Source of the DNA: Nakamurella deserti
Lineage (GTDB): Bacteria; Actinomycetota; Actinomycetes; Mycobacteriales; Nakamurellaceae
NCBI RefSeq assembly: GCF_003260015.1
Contig: NZ_QCXS01000002.1
Location: 124,001-188,000 of the forward strand
DNA length: 64,000 bases
Direction: 5' to 3'
The notes below the pieces were generated by a model. The model worked only from the letters and a program-made list of their open reading frames with translations, was not told where the DNA came from and searched no databases. Shown one piece after another: positions 27,543 through 36,194 of the stretch (position 1 is its first letter; each line of letters opens with the position of its first letter). Both the position numbers and the translations under genes were made by a program.

Positions 27543-28700
27543 GTGAGGGACATGGTCTGCGGCGCGTGCGGTGCGCACAACCGTCGGCCGGTCGACTTCT
27601 GCGCCTCCTGCGGCGCCTTCCTCGCCTGGGACGAGGCGCCGGACGCCCGCGACGACGGAGCGCCGCCGGCGGCTGACGGGCACCCACCCGCGGTGGACCG
27701 GCCCCCGGTCGACCACCCCCCGCCTGCCGCCGGGTCAGCCGGCGGGTTCCCGGACGACGACGACGTCCCGGTCGCCCGGTGGACGTTCGGGGCGGCCGCC
27801 CGCACCACCACCACGCACCCCGGCCCGTCCGCCACCCCCGCGACCCCCGCCGCGGCGGCCATCGCCGACCCGGCGCCCGCGGCGACCCACGACCCGGCGC
27901 CGCCCCCAAGGCGGACCTGCCCGCAGTGTGCGGCCCCGGCGGAGTCGGGGCGCCGGTTCTGCCGCCGCTGCGGGTTCCAGCTGGTGCACCCGGCCGCCGA
28001 CGCGGCGCCGCCGTCGGCCGCACCGGACCCGCGGCTGCCGTGGTGGCGGTGGCGCCCGGGCGGTGCGACCCGGGCGGCGTGGCGACGCAGCCTCCCGCTG
28101 CGCTACCGGGTGCGCCGCTGGCTCTTCGGCGTGCTCGGGATCGGGCTTCTGATCGGCGGTCTCACCCTCATCGGGCGCGACCCGGTCGGCTGGGCGGCGG
28201 ACCGGTGGAACGACCTGCGCGACGTCCAGGTGCCGGTCGGTGATCTCACCGCGGTGGCCGTGCCCGCCGAGAGCGCCGACGGCCCGGGCAGTGCGGCGGT
28301 CGACCGGCGTCTTGACACCGCCTGGGTGACGCCGTGGCCGGCCGGCAGCGCGCCGGCCACCGACTGCGCGGCACCCCGCACCGACGCCGACCCCGCCGCC
28401 CCCGGCGCGCTGCTGGTCGGTCTGGGCGCCACCCGCGAGGTGCGGACCGTCCGCATCCATCCGGGACCGCCGTCAGCCGACCAGCGCGCCACCGAACCCC
28501 GGCCTCGACGCATCCAGATCGGTTGGGCGGACGGCTGTGTCACGGTGGACGTACCGGACACCGCGGCGCCGGTGACCACAGCGGTGCGCATCTCCGCGGA
28601 CACCGTGTGGCTGTCCGTCGTCGAGGTGTGGCCGGCCGCGACCCCCGATGCGCGGCCCGAGGTGTCGGTCACCGAGGTGGAGTTCCTGGCCCGTCCCTGA
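27543..28700 (+). CDS. Zinc-ribbon membrane protein with discoidin-like ectodomain
   Basis: A 385-residue protein I place in the eCIS accessory set. It begins with a zinc ribbon (CGAC, x10, CASC, then GAFLAW). An Asp/Pro-rich linker and a second CxxC pair (CPQC, CRRC) follow, then a basic stretch and one membrane segment (about 200-220, LFGVLGIGLLIGGLTLIG). The C-terminal 150 residues (AVDRRLDTAWVTPW, LLVGLGATREVRTVRIHPG) resemble an F5/8 type C (discoidin) carbohydrate-binding fold. GTG 27543 lies 6 nt after GGAGG; an in-frame ATG at 27552 is the alternative. It is divergent from the dynamin pair. Confidence 0.7.
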   Translation: MRDMVCGACGAHNRRPVDFCASCGAFLAWDEAPDARDDGAPPAADGHPPAVDRPPVDHPPPAAGSAGGFPDDDDVPVARWTFGAAARTTTTHPGPSATPATPAAAAIADPAPAATHDPAPPPRRTCPQCAAPAESGRRFCRRCGFQLVHPAADAAPPSAAPDPRLPWWRWRPGGATRAAWRRSLPLRYRVRRWLFGVLGIGLLIGGLTLIGRDPVGWAADRWNDLRDVQVPVGDLTAVAVPAESADGPGSAAVDRRLDTAWVTPWPAGSAPATDCAAPRTDADPAAPGALLVGLGATREVRTVRIHPGPPSADQRATEPRPRRIQIGWADGCVTVDVPDTAAPVTTAVRISADTVWLSVVEVWPAATPDARPEVSVTEVEFLARP

Positions 28701-28724
28701 CCGCGGAGCCGCAGCGGACACGAC

Positions 28725-28975
28725 GGACCCGGCCTCAGCGGGCGGGTACGGGTTGCGCGTCCGGGCGGGTCCGCGGCGGACCCGGCCTCGGCGGGCGGGT
28801 ACGGGCTGCGCGTGCGGGCGGGTCGACGGCGGACCCGGCCTGAGCGGGCGGGTACGGGCTGCGCGTGCGGGCGGGTCCACGGCGGACCCGGCCTGAGCGG
28901 GCGGGTACGGGCTGCGCGTGCGGGCGGGTCCACGGCGGACCCGGCCTCAGCGGGCGGGTACGGGCTGCGCGTCCA
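28725..28975 (-). repeat. 53-bp tandem repeats covering the 3' end of the Ig/SPOR-like gene
   Basis: GGACCCGGCC recurs at 28725, 28778, 28831, 28884 and 28937, an exact 53-bp period. Read leftward, the first copy holds the last codons and stop (28947-28949) of the minus-strand gene ending here, and the other copies lie beyond it. Copies are nearly identical. No gene is seen in 28701-28946. Confidence 0.92.
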
Positions 28976-30578
28976 GGCAGATCCACGACGGACCGGAACC
29001 GGTGGCGCAGAAGGCCGTCACCTCGGCCGGGGACGCGAACGGGCCGACGTAGACGATGTAGCTGTCGTTCACCACCGGCGCGGCCCCGAGCGTCAGGCCC
29101 GGATGGTCGGCCGACGCGAGCACCGCGACGGTCCGGTCCGGGAACTGCGCCTGCAGGGTGTCGCGCCGCTGGGCCGCCCGTCCCTGCGGGTCCACGTCCG
29201 TCACCGGATACACCGCCAGCACGGCGATGTGGGCGCCGGCGGCGAACGTCGTGCCGGTCGCCGGCGTCGTCTCCGACGTCGATGCCGTCTCCGACGCCGG
29301 TGTCGTCTCCGACGCGGACGTCGCCACCGACCCGCTCGCGGGCGGGACCACCGGCGTCGGCACGGAAGCGGGCGGCACCGCGACGGACCCGGGCAGCGGC
29401 GTCTCCGGAACCGTCGGCGCGGCCGACGCCGGGGCTGCCGACGTCGGCGCGGGCACCTCGGAGGTCACCGGCGCGGCGTCCGTCGCGCTCGCCGACGCAG
29501 CGGCCGTGGGGACGGTCGCGCAGGCCGGCGGCGACACCGGCCCGACCGACGTGCCGCGCCGGGCCTGCAGGGCGTAGCAGTAGGTGGTGCCGCCGACGAC
29601 GTCGGTGACGACCTGGACGCCCTGCCCACCGGGCAGCGCGGTGAGCGGCCCACGCGCGCCGTCGATGACCGGGAACAGGTCGTAGCCGTCGACGCCGGGC
29701 TGTGGCGTCCACCGGAGGGTCAGGGCGTCCACCGCGGCCACCGCCGTCAGCTCGGGACGGTCGGGGATGCCGGTGGTGAGGACGTTCCCGGTCTCCGACG
29801 TCGGCCGCGTGAGCGCCCAGGCGACACCGCCACCCACCAGGAGCACGGCCACCGTGGACACCGTCACCACCGCCCGGGACAGGATGGGCCGCTGGGTGAA
29901 CGCGGCGTCGACGACCACCCGCCGCCCGTCGGAGCCGACGAGGCCCGGTACTGACGGCGCCGGTTCCGGCGGGTCGGGTTCGGCGGTGACCGAGAACGGC
30001 CGCCGCACCGGGGTCCCGCGCAGGAACGGACGCCGGGTCCGCACCGCGACCCGGGTGACTCCGGACGCCCCGACCGGCAGGTGCAGCCGGTCGGGCAGCA
30101 CCGCACAGTCCAGATTCTCGTCCGGGTCGCTCGCGCCGACCCGGAGGGTCACCGCGGCGTTGCCCCAGTTCGACACCGTGACGAGATGCCGTCCGCGCCA
30201 GCGGCCGTGGGAGGTCAGCGGCACCGTGCGCGCGGTGAGGCCGAAGACCCGTCCGACGTCCAGATCGCCCTCGACGACGGTGACCTCGCCGGAGTCGACG
30301 ACCGAGGTGACCCGGACGCCGAAGGGCAGCCGGCCGCCGGTGCCGGCGGCGCCGTCGGGCGGGCTGAAGAGCAGTACCGCGGACGCCTCCTGGCCCGGGT
30401 ACACCTGGATCTCGGCCGGGCTCACCGTGCCGAAGTCGGCCACCTCCGCCCCGAGCAGTTCCAGGCGGTATCCCTCGACGATGTCGCCGGGGTTGCCGAT
30501 GGTGAGCGTGCCGCGGGCCTGCCCGCCGGGCTCCGCCGACAGCGTCTCCGGTTCCAGCCGCACCGTCGGCCCCGTCAT
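28947..30578 (-). CDS. Membrane protein with Ig-like, fibronectin III-like and SPOR-like parts
   Basis: A 543-residue protein without a named family. Residues 1-210 form two Ig-like beta domains (VRLEPETLSAEPGGQARGT; LTSHGRWRGRHLVTVSNWGN) similar to those of the 708-residue eCIS-linked protein at 38926. A membrane segment sits at about 236-256 (VVTVSTVAVLLVGGGVAWAL), then a fibronectin type III-like domain (DALTLRWTPQPGVDGYDLF), a Ser/Thr/Pro/Ala linker and a C-terminal SPOR-like module (AVYPVTDVDPQGRAAQRRD, NDSYIVYVGPFASPAEV). A SPOR-like end would suggest binding to denuded septal glycan. It lies 34 bp after the hydrolase gene, same strand. Confidence 0.65.
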   Translation of the reverse strand: MTGPTVRLEPETLSAEPGGQARGTLTIGNPGDIVEGYRLELLGAEVADFGTVSPAEIQVYPGQEASAVLLFSPPDGAAGTGGRLPFGVRVTSVVDSGEVTVVEGDLDVGRVFGLTARTVPLTSHGRWRGRHLVTVSNWGNAAVTLRVGASDPDENLDCAVLPDRLHLPVGASGVTRVAVRTRRPFLRGTPVRRPFSVTAEPDPPEPAPSVPGLVGSDGRRVVVDAAFTQRPILSRAVVTVSTVAVLLVGGGVAWALTRPTSETGNVLTTGIPDRPELTAVAAVDALTLRWTPQPGVDGYDLFPVIDGARGPLTALPGGQGVQVVTDVVGGTTYCYALQARRGTSVGPVSPPACATVPTAAASASATDAAPVTSEVPAPTSAAPASAAPTVPETPLPGSVAVPPASVPTPVVPPASGSVATSASETTPASETASTSETTPATGTTFAAGAHIAVLAVYPVTDVDPQGRAAQRRDTLQAQFPDRTVAVLASADHPGLTLGAAPVVNDSYIVYVGPFASPAEVTAFCATGSGPSWICLDAQPVPAR

Positions 30579-30612
30579 GACCTCTCCTCATCGCGGCGCG
30601 CGGCGGCCGCCG

Positions 30613-32796
30613 TCACGGCGGACTTCCGTCCGGCAGGTCCCAGGTGGGCGGCGACGGGTCGTCGACGTCCGTCGTGGCACCGGGAACAGCGCTCGCGTAA
30701 CGCATCTCGGCGGGGTCGGTGAGGCCGTCCCAGTCGCTGTCCGCGAGCGTCGGGTTGAAACCCGCGGCCACCTCGACGCTGTCGGTGAGCCCGTCGGCGT
30801 CGGTGTCGGCGCGCAGCGGGTCCGAGTGGCTGCCCAGGTGCTCGTAGGCGTCGCTGAGCCCGTCGTCGTCGGTGTCGGCGCGCAGCGGGTCCGTGCCGAG
30901 CAGCCGTTCGAACTCGTCGGTGAGCCCGTCGGCGTCGGCGTCGTTCCCGCCGTCGGCCATCGGCGCGCCGGCGTCGATGACGTCGTACCGTGGTCCGGAA
31001 TCCAGCGGGGCGGTCTCCGGTGGCGTGACGGCCGGCGGGTCCGGTGCGGCGATGTGACCGAGGACGCCGTCGACGTAGTCCCGGATCGTCGGGTTGTGGT
31101 TGGCCGGGGTGCCCGGGGCGACGTCCCACCCGGACTTCGGTCCCTGCTGGCCGCCCTCGCCGGCGAAGTGGGCGGCGATCACCCGCTCCCAGTCGCCCAG
31201 CCGGGCGTAGGCCGCCGTCACGTCGGCCCGCATCCTGGCGTCCTGTACCTCGGGCGGTGCGTCGGCGGCGTGGTCGTACCCGCCGTAGCCGTCCCAGGTG
31301 CCGTCGATGTACTGGTAGGCGCCGGAGGCGGTGCTGGTCGGGTTCTCGGCGCGGTAGTCGCCGCCCGACTCCTGCTGCATGATGCCGGCCATCACCCGGT
31401 CGACGTCCAGGTCGTCCGCGTCGACCGGTCCGTCGGGCACGGCCGCGGGAGCGTCGACGGACGCCGTCACCGCGGCCGGGTCGACCGTGCCCAGCCCGGG
31501 TAGCACCGCCGCGTACTCGAAGCGGTCGCCGACGTCGCGGGTGGTGACCCCGAACGTGGTGCTGGCCGCCTCGACGGTGCGCCCGTCGCCCAGGCTGATC
31601 GCCACGTGGGCCTGGTCCGGACGGGCACCGCCCGGGGTCGGCTCGGACGAGAAGTGGAAGACCAGTGCGCCGGGGGTGTGTGCGGCCTGCTCCACCGGGA
31701 TCAGCAGACCCTGCTCCTTGAGCTCGAGATACTGCAGGTACGAGGCACCTTCGAGGTCGATGCCGACCCGGGCGGCCGCCCACTGGGTGAACTCGGCGCA
31801 GTCGAAGACGTCGGGGTCCGGGTCGTCGGGATCGGTGTCCACGCCGAACTCGTACCGGTCGCCGACCTGCGCCAGAGCGGCGTCCAGCATGGTGCGGACG
31901 ACACCCGACGCGCCGGCCGCGGGGCCCGCCGCCGCCGCTTCGACCGGCGGCGGGACCGGTGCGACCGGCGCGACCGCGACGTCGGCGACCCGGGCGTCCC
32001 GGCCGTGCCGGAGTTCCGCGTCGTCGGAGAGCCCGTCCCGGTCGGTGTCCACCGCCGTCGCGTCCAGGCCGAGGCTGACCTCCAGGCTGTCGGTCAGCCG
32101 GTCGCCGTCGGTGTCGGCGCGCAGCGGATCCAGTCCGGCGGCGCGCTCCGCGGCGTCGGCCAGGCCGTCCGCGTCGGTGTCGGCCAGCGCCGGCCGGGGC
32201 CCGTGGACGTCGGGCACGAGCGGGGAAGAGGTGGCCCAGTCGGCGGCGTCGGGCACCGCGTCGCCGTCGGTGTCGGCCCGCAGCGGGTCGGTGCCGCTGG
32301 TGACGAGCTCGAAGGCGTCGGTGAGGCTGTCGGCGTCGGTGTCGATCGAGGTGGGGTCGGTGCCGGCCAGCCGCTCGAACTCGTCGGTGAGGCCGTCGTT
32401 GTCGCTGTCGCCGCCCCCGCCACCCAGCGCGGTGCCGCCGTCGATCTGGTCGTATCCGGTGGGTACGGGACCGGCCGCGCCCGCCCGGGTCAGGGTCAGG
32501 ACGGCGGGCAGGAACATCCGGTAGTCGGGATCACGCCCGTCCCACGGCGACAGGTCCGTGCCGCGGGCCGAGAGTTCGTACGCGGCACGGGCACTCACCA
32601 GTGGATCGTCGAGATCCCCGAAGCGGCCCGCGGTCGCCGGGTCCAGCTGCCACAGCCCGACGCCGTCCGGCGACGCGAGGTCGTTGACCCCGTGCGACTC
32701 CGCGAGCGCGACCGCCGTCCACGTGACGGCCTGCTCGGGGGTGAAGCCCGCCTGCAGGGCGACGCGGTAGATCTCGATCGCGGTCAGTACGGCCAT
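30613..32796 (-). CDS. Multidomain peptidoglycan hydrolase with thrombospondin type 3 repeats
   Basis: A 727-residue protein with three candidate wall-cleaving domains. A lysozyme-like fold lies at about 5-110 (VALAESHGVNDLASPDGVGLWQ). An NlpC/P60 peptidase at about 300-440 has the catalytic Cys in DCAEFTQW and His in HVAISLG. A second lytic-transglycosylase-like domain lies at about 490-600 (IMQQESGGDYRAENPTS, ASGAYQYIDGTWDGYGG). Between and after them run TSP3-type Asp-rich calcium-binding repeats (DTDADGLTD, DTDGDAVPD). No signal peptide is visible. ATG 32796 has GAGGAACGAG upstream. Within an eCIS locus it may help particle release or act as cargo. Confidence 0.78.
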   Translation of the reverse strand: MAVLTAIEIYRVALQAGFTPEQAVTWTAVALAESHGVNDLASPDGVGLWQLDPATAGRFGDLDDPLVSARAAYELSARGTDLSPWDGRDPDYRMFLPAVLTLTRAGAAGPVPTGYDQIDGGTALGGGGGDSDNDGLTDEFERLAGTDPTSIDTDADSLTDAFELVTSGTDPLRADTDGDAVPDAADWATSSPLVPDVHGPRPALADTDADGLADAAERAAGLDPLRADTDGDRLTDSLEVSLGLDATAVDTDRDGLSDDAELRHGRDARVADVAVAPVAPVPPPVEAAAAGPAAGASGVVRTMLDAALAQVGDRYEFGVDTDPDDPDPDVFDCAEFTQWAAARVGIDLEGASYLQYLELKEQGLLIPVEQAAHTPGALVFHFSSEPTPGGARPDQAHVAISLGDGRTVEAASTTFGVTTRDVGDRFEYAAVLPGLGTVDPAAVTASVDAPAAVPDGPVDADDLDVDRVMAGIMQQESGGDYRAENPTSTASGAYQYIDGTWDGYGGYDHAADAPPEVQDARMRADVTAAYARLGDWERVIAAHFAGEGGQQGPKSGWDVAPGTPANHNPTIRDYVDGVLGHIAAPDPPAVTPPETAPLDSGPRYDVIDAGAPMADGGNDADADGLTDEFERLLGTDPLRADTDDDGLSDAYEHLGSHSDPLRADTDADGLTDSVEVAAGFNPTLADSDWDGLTDPAEMRYASAVPGATTDVDDPSPPTWDLPDGSPP

Positions 32797-33005
32797 CTCG
32801 TTCCTCGACGGGGTCCTTCCCGGGTACCGGCGACGTACGGCGGCCGCGCACCCGCGGGGTGGCCGGCGTCGTGTGCCGATCATCGGCGGGCGGAGCGCCG
32901 TCCGGAAGCGGACGGGTCCCGCGGCACCGATGTCTGCCCCTTCGGGCTGCCTCGAAGGCCCGATCGACTCCCGACGGCGACGTCCGCGCGCGACAGACTG
33001 GTGCG

Positions 33006-35378
33006 GTGGCGGAGGCGTTGGCGTACGGGCTGAGCGTGGACCTCGGCACCACCTACACGGCGGCGGCGACGCTGACGCTGGACAGCGCCGCACGCCCGGA
33101 GGCGGTGGGACTGGGCAACCGCGCGCTGCAGATCCCGTCGGTGCTGTTCCTCGGGCCGGACGGGGAGGTGCTCGTCGGCGAGGCGGCCGAGCGCCGGGCC
33201 GCCGCCGACCCGTCGCGGGTGGCCCGGGAGTTCAAGCGGCGCATCGGCGATCCCGTCCCGATGGTGGTGGCCGGTTCGCCCTACTCGGCCCAGTCGCTGA
33301 CCGCCCGGCTGCTGCGGGCGGTGGTCGCCCAGGTCGTCGAGGCCCGTGGCGGGTCCCCGGCCTGGGTGGTGCTGACCCATCCGGCGAACTGGGGTCCCTT
33401 CAAGCTGGACCTGCTGCGTCAGGCCGCGGCCCTGGCCGATCTGCCCGACGTCCGGCTGTGCCCGGAGCCGGTGGGGGCGGCGCTGCAGTTCGCGGCGACC
33501 CGGCCGGTGGGAGTGGGCGAACGCATCGCGGTGTTCGACCTGGGCGGCGGCACCTTCGACGCCTGCGTGCTGATCCGCACCGCCGGCGGCTTCGAGATCC
33601 TCGGCCGTCCCGACGGTGTCGAACACCTCGGGGGTGCCGACTTCGACGAGGCGGTGTTCCGGCACGTGCTCGGCGCCGCGGCCGTCGACCTGTCCGGGGT
33701 GGACGTCCGGGATCCGGCGCTGACCCGGTTGCGCCGGGACTGCGTCGACGCCAAGGAGGCGCTGTCGGCCGACCCCGAGACGTTCGTGGTCCTGTCGCCG
33801 GCCGGCACCGCCCAGCAGGTACGGCTGACCCGGTCCGAGTTCGAGGAGATGATCCGGCCGGCGGTCCGGGAGGCGCTGGACGCCACCCGCCGTACGCTGC
33901 GGTCGGCGCAGGTCGAGCCGGCCGACCTGCGGACCGTGGTGCTCATCGGCGGTTCGTCGCGCATCCCGCTGGTGGCCGAGATGGTGGTGGCCGCCTTCGG
34001 GCGGCCGGTGGCGCGGACCGGAAACCCCAAACACGACGTCGTCCTCGGCGCCCTCTGGACCGGCCCCGGCGTCGCGCTGCCGCCCGCGCCGGACCCCGCC
34101 GGCCCGTCGTCGGAGGTGGAGGATGCCGACCCCTCCGACGGCACACCCCCGGTCGGTGTGCGGCGCGACGACGACGACGCCGGCGCCGCCGCCCGTCCCG
34201 GCCGCCGGCCGCTGCTGCTGGCCCTCGGGGCGGCCTTCGCGGTGGTCCTCGTGGTCGGCGCGGTCGTCTGGTGGCCCCGGACGGACGGTGGCGGTGGGAC
34301 CTCGCCGCTGGGCGGAACCACCTCAACCGCGCCGACCACCCCCGCCGCTTCCACGCCGGCCGTCACGACCACGTCGGATCCCGCTCCGGACCCGTCGTCC
34401 GACGCCGCCGCGACCGACCCGACCGGCACCGCGGGCGGCCCTGCGGGACCGACGGACCCGGGCATCCCGCAGGCGCCGACCCCACTGCCGGAAGCGACCG
34501 TGATCGCCGCGCTGGACGTCGACGGCGTCCAGGGGCTGTACCCGGTGGACACGGTCACCGGCGCGATCGGCGTCCGGTTGCCCACCGCGTCGGTGGAGAA
34601 AGCGACGGTGTCGCCGGACCGTCGGTCGATGGTGTACCTGCGGGCCTTCGACGGCGGCACCGAGCTGCGCGTGATCGGCACCGACGGCAGCGGCGACCGC
34701 CCGCTGTTCGCGATCCGGCATCCGGAATGCCAGCGGTACTACACACCGGCCTGGAGTCCCACCGATCCGGATCTGGTCGCGGCCGCCTGTGCGGTCACCC
34801 GGCCCAACGCCGAGAAGCCCAACCAGGCGGCCCAGGACGTCTTCAGCATGCTGGTGTTCTCGGTGTCCGACGGGTCGGTGGTGACCCGCATCCCGGTCGA
34901 CTTCGACTGGTACGACGGGCTCTCCTTCTCCGCCGACGGCACCCGGCTGGCCTTCTTCGGCTGGGCGTGGAACGACACGCACCTGTCGCTGTACGACGTC
35001 GCCGCCGACGGCAGCGAACGGTCGCCGACCCGGTTGACCGACGACCACGAGGACTTCGACCCGGTGTACTCACCGGAGACGGGCAGCTCGGCGATCGCCT
35101 TCCGGCGGCTGACCGATCCCGGGGACGGCCGGCCCGTCTACGACATCGACGTGCTGGACACCGGTTCCGCGGCCCCGAGACGGGTCCCCACCGACTCCGA
35201 CGACAACGAGATCGACCCGTCGTGGTCGCCCGACGGGAGCCGCCTGGTCTACCGCTCCAGCCGCGGACTCGCCGACGACCAGCTCTACCGGTACTGGATC
35301 GCCGACGCGGACGGCGGCGGCGCACGGCTGCTGACCGACCTGCCCGCGCTCGCCCCGGCCGCGTGGGGTCGCCGCTGA
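33006..35378 (+). CDS. Hsp70-like protein fused to an extracytoplasmic beta-propeller
   Basis: A 790-residue protein. Residues 1-370 are an Hsp70-type ATPase domain (VDLGTTYTAA; FDLGGGTFDACV; VVLIGGSSRIPLVAEMVV). It lacks the DnaK substrate-binding domain. An acidic/Pro linker leads to one membrane segment at about 401-423, a Thr/Pro/Ala-rich spacer, then a TolB/PD40-like propeller from about 498 to the end (repeats such as SPDRRSMVYLR, SFSADGTRLAFFG, SWSPDGSRLVYRS). The ATPase would be cytoplasmic and the propeller outside. GTG 33006 is chosen because homology starts there. It is divergent from the hydrolase gene. Confidence 0.82.
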   Translation: MAEALAYGLSVDLGTTYTAAATLTLDSAARPEAVGLGNRALQIPSVLFLGPDGEVLVGEAAERRAAADPSRVAREFKRRIGDPVPMVVAGSPYSAQSLTARLLRAVVAQVVEARGGSPAWVVLTHPANWGPFKLDLLRQAAALADLPDVRLCPEPVGAALQFAATRPVGVGERIAVFDLGGGTFDACVLIRTAGGFEILGRPDGVEHLGGADFDEAVFRHVLGAAAVDLSGVDVRDPALTRLRRDCVDAKEALSADPETFVVLSPAGTAQQVRLTRSEFEEMIRPAVREALDATRRTLRSAQVEPADLRTVVLIGGSSRIPLVAEMVVAAFGRPVARTGNPKHDVVLGALWTGPGVALPPAPDPAGPSSEVEDADPSDGTPPVGVRRDDDDAGAAARPGRRPLLLALGAAFAVVLVVGAVVWWPRTDGGGGTSPLGGTTSTAPTTPAASTPAVTTTSDPAPDPSSDAAATDPTGTAGGPAGPTDPGIPQAPTPLPEATVIAALDVDGVQGLYPVDTVTGAIGVRLPTASVEKATVSPDRRSMVYLRAFDGGTELRVIGTDGSGDRPLFAIRHPECQRYYTPAWSPTDPDLVAAACAVTRPNAEKPNQAAQDVFSMLVFSVSDGSVVTRIPVDFDWYDGLSFSADGTRLAFFGWAWNDTHLSLYDVAADGSERSPTRLTDDHEDFDPVYSPETGSSAIAFRRLTDPGDGRPVYDIDVLDTGSAAPRRVPTDSDDNEIDPSWSPDGSRLVYRSSRGLADDQLYRYWIADADGGGARLLTDLPALAPAAWGRR

Positions 35379-35401
35379 CCCCGCCGACGGATCCCGCCGG
35401 C

Positions 35402-35469
35402 CGTTGAGGATCCGTTGACCGCGGCGTCGACGTCGTGTTGATCCGGCGTTGAGCGGCCCGTCCCACAAT
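35402..35469 (+). promoter_or_regulatory. Predicted SARP-type promoter upstream of the eCIS operon
   Basis: Four direct heptamers, CGTTGAG (35402), CGTTGAC (35413), TGTTGAT (35436) and CGTTGAG (35447), start 11, 23 and 11 bp apart. They are followed after 10 bp by CACAAT (35464-35469), a fair -10. SARP regulators bind heptamer repeats at 11-bp periodicity just upstream of the -10. The region directly follows the Hsp70-like gene and precedes the LuxR gene by 44 bp. Confidence 0.6.
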
Positions 35470-35512
35470 GCCCGCACAGGCACGGTTCCCGGTTCTTCAG
35501 GAAGGCACGACC

Positions 35513-36139
35513 ATGCAGCTGCCGGTGGCGACCTACGTGTACGCCGACGACCCGATCTCGCAGGCCGGGGTGATCAGCCAGCTCCGGGGCCGTCCGGAGA
35601 TCCGGGTCGTCGACGCGGCGCACCTCGACGACGCGGCCGTCGCGGTGGTCGTCGCGGACGTCCTCACCGACGACGTGGTGCGGGTGCTCCGGGCCCTGCA
35701 GCGCGGGTCCGTGCCCCGGACCGTGCTGGTCGCCCGGGTGGTCGACGACAGCACCGTGGTCACCGCCGCGGAGGCGGGCGTCGGGGGGCTGCTGCGCCGG
35801 GAGGGCACCACGCCCGACATCCTGGTCCGCGCCCTGGTCCGGGTCGCCGCCGGCGAGGGGGAGATCCCGCCCGACCTGCTCGGCCGGCTGCTCGGCCAGG
35901 TCGGCCGGCTGCAGCGGCAGGTCCTCGCGCCGCGCGGCATCGCCTTCTCCGGTCTCACCCCGCGGGAGGCGGAGGTGCTCAAGCTGGTGGCCACCGGTCA
36001 CGACACCGCCGAGATCGCGGGCCGGCTCTGCTACAGCCAGCGCACCGTGAAGAACATCCTGCACGACGTCACCACGCGCCTGCAGCTGCGCAACCGCTCG
36101 CACGCGGTGGCCTACGCGGTGCGGGAGGGACTCATCTGA
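35513..36139 (+). CDS. LuxR/NarL-type response regulator-like protein of the eCIS locus
   Basis: A 208-residue DNA-binding regulator. The N-terminal half is receiver-like (VVADVLTDDVV; AAEAGVGGLLRREG) with a possible phospho-acceptor Asp. The C-terminal helix-turn-helix (LTPREAEVLKLVATGHDTAEIA, about 146-208) is a canonical NarL/LuxR domain. ATG 35513 follows AGGAAGGCACGACC; an upstream in-frame ATG at 35468 would overlap the predicted -10. No sensor kinase is next to it. First gene of the rightward eCIS run, it probably tunes its expression. Confidence 0.85.
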   Translation: MQLPVATYVYADDPISQAGVISQLRGRPEIRVVDAAHLDDAAVAVVVADVLTDDVVRVLRALQRGSVPRTVLVARVVDDSTVVTAAEAGVGGLLRREGTTPDILVRALVRVAAGEGEIPPDLLGRLLGQVGRLQRQVLAPRGIAFSGLTPREAEVLKLVATGHDTAEIAGRLCYSQRTVKNILHDVTTRLQLRNRSHAVAYAVREGLI

Positions 36140-36194
36140 TGACGACGGCCAGCCGTGCCCGCCGGCGCCCCTCCCCGGACGAGGGCCGGCGGCG

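Noticed and set aside
28725-28975. Possible CRISPR array or minisatellite unrelated to genes
   Set aside because: Exact 53-bp tandem period without spacers, and continuous with the end of a gene.
33006-35378. Housekeeping DnaK
   Set aside because: No substrate-binding domain, no adjacent grpE/dnaJ, and a membrane segment plus propeller follow the ATPase domain.
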